Of a stretch of 64,000 bases of DNA, positions 60,977-64,000 are shown one piece after another. The position numbers and the translations under genes were made by a program. The notes beneath the pieces are model-generated. The model was not told where the DNA came from and ran no database searches. It saw only the letters and a list, made by a program, of their open reading frames with translations. Within the stretch, counting starts at the first letter, position 1. Each line of letters begins with the position of its first letter. Origin of the DNA: Labrenzia sp. OB1 (GTDB lineage Bacteria > Pseudomonadota > Alphaproteobacteria > Rhizobiales > Stappiaceae). The stretch covers positions 390,296-454,295 of the forward strand of contig NZ_JSEP01000003.1 of assembly GCF_001624695.1 (NCBI RefSeq), written 5' to 3'.

Positions 60977-62425
60977 ATGGCATATGTCGGCGACAACCTG
61001 ACGGCTTTCGCTGCGGAAAAGCCGGAACGGTCGGCTTTGAAATGCGGGACTGCCGGCTGGAGCTGGCAGGATCTGGTCCGCGACATCGCGGCACTGGAAT
61101 GTCATATCCGGAGCCGCGCGCCAAATGGTGGCCGGGTTGCACTGCTCCTGCATGACCCGGCGGCGCTGCTGATCTGCTTCTTTGCCTGCGCCCGCACCGG
61201 CCGGATCGCGGTGGTTGTGGATGCGAACTGGCCTGATGGCCTGAAATCCGTGGTGCTCACCGAGGTCAGGCCGGATCTGCGCATCGACGACAAGAGTTTC
61301 GCGACCGTCTGCAGAGAGAAGTCCCGCTCCGCCCCGCCTGCTTCGGCGCAGCAAGCACCGCCCGGCGACGCGGATCTCTTTTATGCCGGCTTCACGTCCG
61401 GCACCAGCGGTGCGCCCAAGGGTTATGTGCGCACCCACGGGTCCTGGCTGAAAAGTTTCGAGCTCAGCAACCGGGCCTTCGGTCTTGCGCGGACAAACCG
61501 GGTGGTGCTGCCGGGCGGGCTGACCCATTCCCTGCACCTCTACGGCGCTGCTTGCGGCCTTGCCTGTGGCGGGGAGGTCGTCCTGCTGCCCCGGTTTGAC
61601 CCGCGCGCCGTCCTTGCGGAGCTCGCCGCCACCGGATCGGGAGCGGTTTTATACGCAACGCCCACGCAGCTTCATTATCTTTGCGAAGCGGCGCGCCGTA
61701 GCGGACCGGTCGATGCCGTCCGACAGGTTTTCGCCAGTGGGGCCAAATGGCGGGAAGAAGACCGTGCGGCGCTGGCCGGCGTCTTTCCGCAAGCGCAGCT
61801 GATTGAATTCTATGGGGCATCGGAAACCAGCTTCATTGCCGTTTCCAGACCGCAGGACAAGGTTCCGGCGGGGTCTGTCGGGCGCCTCGCCCCGGGTGTT
61901 CAACTCGTCATTGGCGATCCGCAGAACCCGGCGCCCCCAGGACGCTCCGGCCCGGTATGGGTCAAAAGCGGCATGCTGTTTTCCGGCTACATCTGCGGAG
62001 ACGCCCCGGACACCCGCTGGCAGGACGGTTGGCTGACGTTTGGAGACGACGGCTATCTCGACAGCGATGGGTTTCTGTATCTGACCGGGCGCGGCAACCG
62101 GATGATCATCACCGGTGGGCTGAACGTCTATCCGGAGGAGGTCGAAGCGGTTCTGGCCGATCATCCCGCCGTCGTGTCGGCTGTGGTTGCCGGCCTTCCC
62201 GACAGTGTCCGCGGCCAGAGGCTGGAGGCGGTCGTCCAGCTCTCGGGTCCCTCGGCCGATGCGGCAAGAGTGCTTCAGCGTCACTGTGCGGCCCGGCTTG
62301 CCCCCGGAAAAGTGCCCCGGAAGTTCCATATCCGGGAAACCCTTCCTCTGACGGCGGGCGGCAAAGCGGACATTCAGCAGGTCGTTTCCGATCTTCTTGA
62401 AGATGGCAGCAAGGAGGGCGCATGA
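60977..62425 (+). CDS. AMP-binding acyl-CoA synthetase-like protein in biotin cluster (YhfT-like)
   Basis: A 482-residue ANL enzyme. The P-loop FTSGTSGAPKGYVRTH, YGASE and the hinge DGFLYLTGRGNRMIITGGLN give a complete adenylation core; the catalytic Lys is in TAGGKADIQ near the C-terminus. It sits downstream of bioY and overlaps a thiolase-like gene by four bases. The order bioY, AMP ligase, thiolase matches the Bacillus yhfU-yhfT-yhfS biotin-regulated set. A pimelate or short acyl substrate is possible but not proved. Confidence 0.88.
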   Translation: MAYVGDNLTAFAAEKPERSALKCGTAGWSWQDLVRDIAALECHIRSRAPNGGRVALLLHDPAALLICFFACARTGRIAVVVDANWPDGLKSVVLTEVRPDLRIDDKSFATVCREKSRSAPPASAQQAPPGDADLFYAGFTSGTSGAPKGYVRTHGSWLKSFELSNRAFGLARTNRVVLPGGLTHSLHLYGAACGLACGGEVVLLPRFDPRAVLAELAATGSGAVLYATPTQLHYLCEAARRSGPVDAVRQVFASGAKWREEDRAALAGVFPQAQLIEFYGASETSFIAVSRPQDKVPAGSVGRLAPGVQLVIGDPQNPAPPGRSGPVWVKSGMLFSGYICGDAPDTRWQDGWLTFGDDGYLDSDGFLYLTGRGNRMIITGGLNVYPEEVEAVLADHPAVVSAVVAGLPDSVRGQRLEAVVQLSGPSADAARVLQRHCAARLAPGKVPRKFHIRETLPLTAGGKADIQQVVSDLLEDGSKEGA

Positions 62426-63627
62426 GCGCAAAACGCCCGGTTGTCATCGCAGCGGCGAGACGCACGGCCATCGCGCCGCGCGGTGGTGCCCTGTCCCGCT
62501 TTCAGGCAGATGAACTGGCGGCGCCCGTTCTGGCGAGGCTGGTCGCCGATGGCGGGCTGGCCGCCGGGCAGGTCGATCATGTTATTCTGGGCAATGCGCT
62601 TTATGGCGGCGGCAATCCGGCCCGTCTCGCCGCCTTGCGCGCCGGCCTGCCGCCTTCCGTTCCCGCGCTCACAGTGGATACGCAATGCTGTTCCGGTCTC
62701 GACGCCATTCTGCTGGCAGTCCGCATGATCGAAACGGGGGCGGCCGATTGCATACTGGCAGGGGGTGCGGAAAGTTTCAGCCGCGCGCCGGTGCGCATGC
62801 ACCGTCCGCAGCGGCCGGAGGTCCGGCCAGTTGCCTATGCCCGGCCCGCCTTCGCCCCGCCGCCCTTTGAGGATCCGGACTTAGCGGATGCCGCAGCGCG
62901 GCTGGCGGAAGAGCGGGGTGTTACGCGCAACGCTCAGGCGAAATTCGCCATGCACTCGCATGCCAAAGCCGCTGAAGCCACTGAGATCTTGCGCCGGCGT
63001 CTGGTGCGGGTGGGGGAAACGGGTCCTGATCTGGATACCTTTACAAGAGCGCTTTCGCTCAGGACGGCGATGCGGGCCCCGGTCCTGACAGGTACCTGCG
63101 ACACCGGCCTGAGCGCCGCGACGATTGCCTGCGAGGCCGATGGCGCCGCGGCGGTCCTGCTAATGGCGGAAGATCACCGGGTGGACGACGGCCGGCCGGC
63201 CCTCAGGATTACCGGCGGCCTGAGTTCGGGAGGCGATCCGGCAACGCCCGCGTTGGCGCCGATCGGCGTTGCTGAAACCCTGCTCGCGCGTCTCGGCGTT
63301 GGCCCGGAGGATTTCTCGGCGATCGAACTGATGGAAGCCTATGCTGTTCAGGCGATGGTAACGGCGGACACGCTCAAGCTCGATCCGCAAAGGCTCAATC
63401 CGCTCGGCGGCGCTTTGGCGCGAGGCCATCCTGTCGGAGCCTCCGGTGCCGTTCTGGCGGTGCAATTGTTTGAAAAACTGCTCAGGTGCGGGTCTCGTCC
63501 GGAAATTGCCCGTTTCCGGGGCATGGCGCTGATTGCGGCAGCAGGAGGATTGGCCTCGGGCCTGGTTGTCGAGGCCAGTTCCGGGACTATTCGGGACCGG
63601 CCAAGTACAAAGGCGGAGAAAGACTAA
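62422..63627 (+). CDS. Thiolase-like protein lacking catalytic residues (YhfS-like)
   Basis: A 401-residue thiolase-fold protein. C89 (TQCCSGL) is in the nucleophile position, and the His in GHPVGASG (H336) is present. Two other residues are altered: the C-terminal CxGGG motif reads IAAAGGLASG, so the general-base Cys is Ala372, and the NEAF motif is MEAY (M304). Normal Claisen condensation is therefore doubtful; hydrolysis or acyl transfer is possible. Overlaps the AMP ligase gene by four bases (ATGA), so the two are made together. Confidence 0.85.
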   Translation: MSAKRPVVIAAARRTAIAPRGGALSRFQADELAAPVLARLVADGGLAAGQVDHVILGNALYGGGNPARLAALRAGLPPSVPALTVDTQCCSGLDAILLAVRMIETGAADCILAGGAESFSRAPVRMHRPQRPEVRPVAYARPAFAPPPFEDPDLADAAARLAEERGVTRNAQAKFAMHSHAKAAEATEILRRRLVRVGETGPDLDTFTRALSLRTAMRAPVLTGTCDTGLSAATIACEADGAAAVLLMAEDHRVDDGRPALRITGGLSSGGDPATPALAPIGVAETLLARLGVGPEDFSAIELMEAYAVQAMVTADTLKLDPQRLNPLGGALARGHPVGASGAVLAVQLFEKLLRCGSRPEIARFRGMALIAAAGGLASGLVVEASSGTIRDRPSTKAEKD

Positions 63628-63702
63628 CTGGCTGAATTTGTGAGAAAAAATATCTACGGTGAAATTATTTTCAGGTTTTTTGATTTTTTTCGAATTTGTC
63701 CG

Positions 63703-63731
63703 TTGACGGGTTCAATTGTGCTGCGTATAAC
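63703..63731 (+). promoter_or_regulatory. rrnP: Strong sigma-70 promoter, probably of an rRNA operon
   Basis: TTGACG (63703-63708), 17 bases, then TATAAC (63726-63731). The consensus-like boxes and the long following leader fit an rRNA promoter. Confidence 0.6.
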
Positions 63732-63737
63732 GCGGCT

Positions 63738-64000
63738 CATCGACGGCGGCAACGTCGCTGGCGAGAGGGTTTTTTGTACTAAATTCCTGAAAATCGGACA
63801 TTTGGTTCCGGGCTGCGAGGTTCGGGTGTGGCTGGTTTTCGCTGGATTTTGGTGGTCCCGAGAGAGCGTTTGTTTCTCTGTTCATTGACAATTTGATTTT
63901 GAAGGAAGGGAAGCGTAGGCGGCGTTGGCCTTGCGGGAAGCCATTATCGGATCACTTGTGTTTTGGTTTTGGTTTTTAAGTAAGGGTTACGCAGGTACGT
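63738..64000 (+). other. Probable rRNA operon leader (no gene seen)
   Basis: The last 260 bases are non-coding and unlike the rest of the window. TTCATTGACAATTTGATTTT followed by GAAGGAAGGGAAGCGTAGGC resembles the leader ahead of 16S rRNA in alphaproteobacteria. 16S itself (with GAGTTTGATCCTGGCTCAG) is not reached. Confidence 0.5.

Noticed and set aside
63640..63888. 82-codon frame near the end of the window
   Set aside because: It spans a strong promoter and the probable rRNA leader, and its composition is unlike the neighbouring proteins.

Overview
The window reads as chromosomal DNA of a GC-rich alphaproteobacterium, most likely of the Hyphomicrobiales/Stappiaceae type (Roseibium/Labrenzia-like). 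That placement is inferred from protein style and gene order (rsmI-yraN-gshB, coaBC and dut, dctBD with a TRAP system, bioMNY), because no database search was possible. Almost all of it is dense ordinary coding sequence. No prophage, CRISPR array, complete insertion sequence or tRNA gene was seen. It opens inside polA and closes in what looks like the promoter and leader of an rRNA operon.

Region 1 to 10 kb: the 3' end of polA; a LysR regulator divergent from an EgtD-like methyltransferase and an MFS exporter; a small ORF; yifB/comM; an orphan BrnA-like protein; an agmatinase-family ureohydrolase; and a dut-HAD-cysK run on the minus strand. Region 10 to 20 kb: a secreted Cys-rich protein plus an OmpA-type protein, a LigB-type dioxygenase, coaBC, an LpoA-like lipoprotein, rsmI-yraN-gshB, hppD divergent from its probable Lrp regulator, and a DUF533/TerB-like protein. 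Region 20 to 30 kb: an orphan TRAP binding protein and a cytochrome P450 divergent from a LysR gene; two divergent citrate-synthase paralogues, one fused to a MerR-type DNA-binding domain; an AEC transporter, a PEP-mutase/isocitrate-lyase family enzyme, a DUF1203 protein and an orphan polytopic membrane protein.

Region 30 to 41 kb: modABC; dctBD; an ECF41 sigma factor with its carboxymuconolactone-decarboxylase partner behind a matching promoter; and dctPQM behind a sigma-54 promoter with two upstream inverted repeats. Region 41 to 54 kb: an SCP2 protein, a sugar-acid dehydratase, a degenerate heavy-metal P-type-ATPase-like protein, and a minus-strand run of a heme/2Fe-2S adenylate cyclase, an ArgE-like peptidase and a peptide-type ABC transporter. 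Region 54 to 64 kb: an ArsC/Spx-like protein, an M15-like lipoprotein, purU, lysE divergent from a MocR regulator, then bioMNY with an AMP ligase and a thiolase-like protein that has lost catalytic residues.

The best candidates for something under-described are: the P1B-ATPase-like protein with altered DKTGT and missing GDGxND motifs (43.6 to 45.2 kb); the AMP-ligase/defective-thiolase pair attached to biotin uptake (61 to 63.6 kb); two copies of a GCATAAC-N5-ATTATGG motif bracketing the LysR-linked methyltransferase/MFS unit; the HTH-citrate synthase fusion; the redox-type cyclase leading a peptide-uptake operon; and a small family of inverted-repeat (MITE-like) elements at 43.3 and 58.7 kb.
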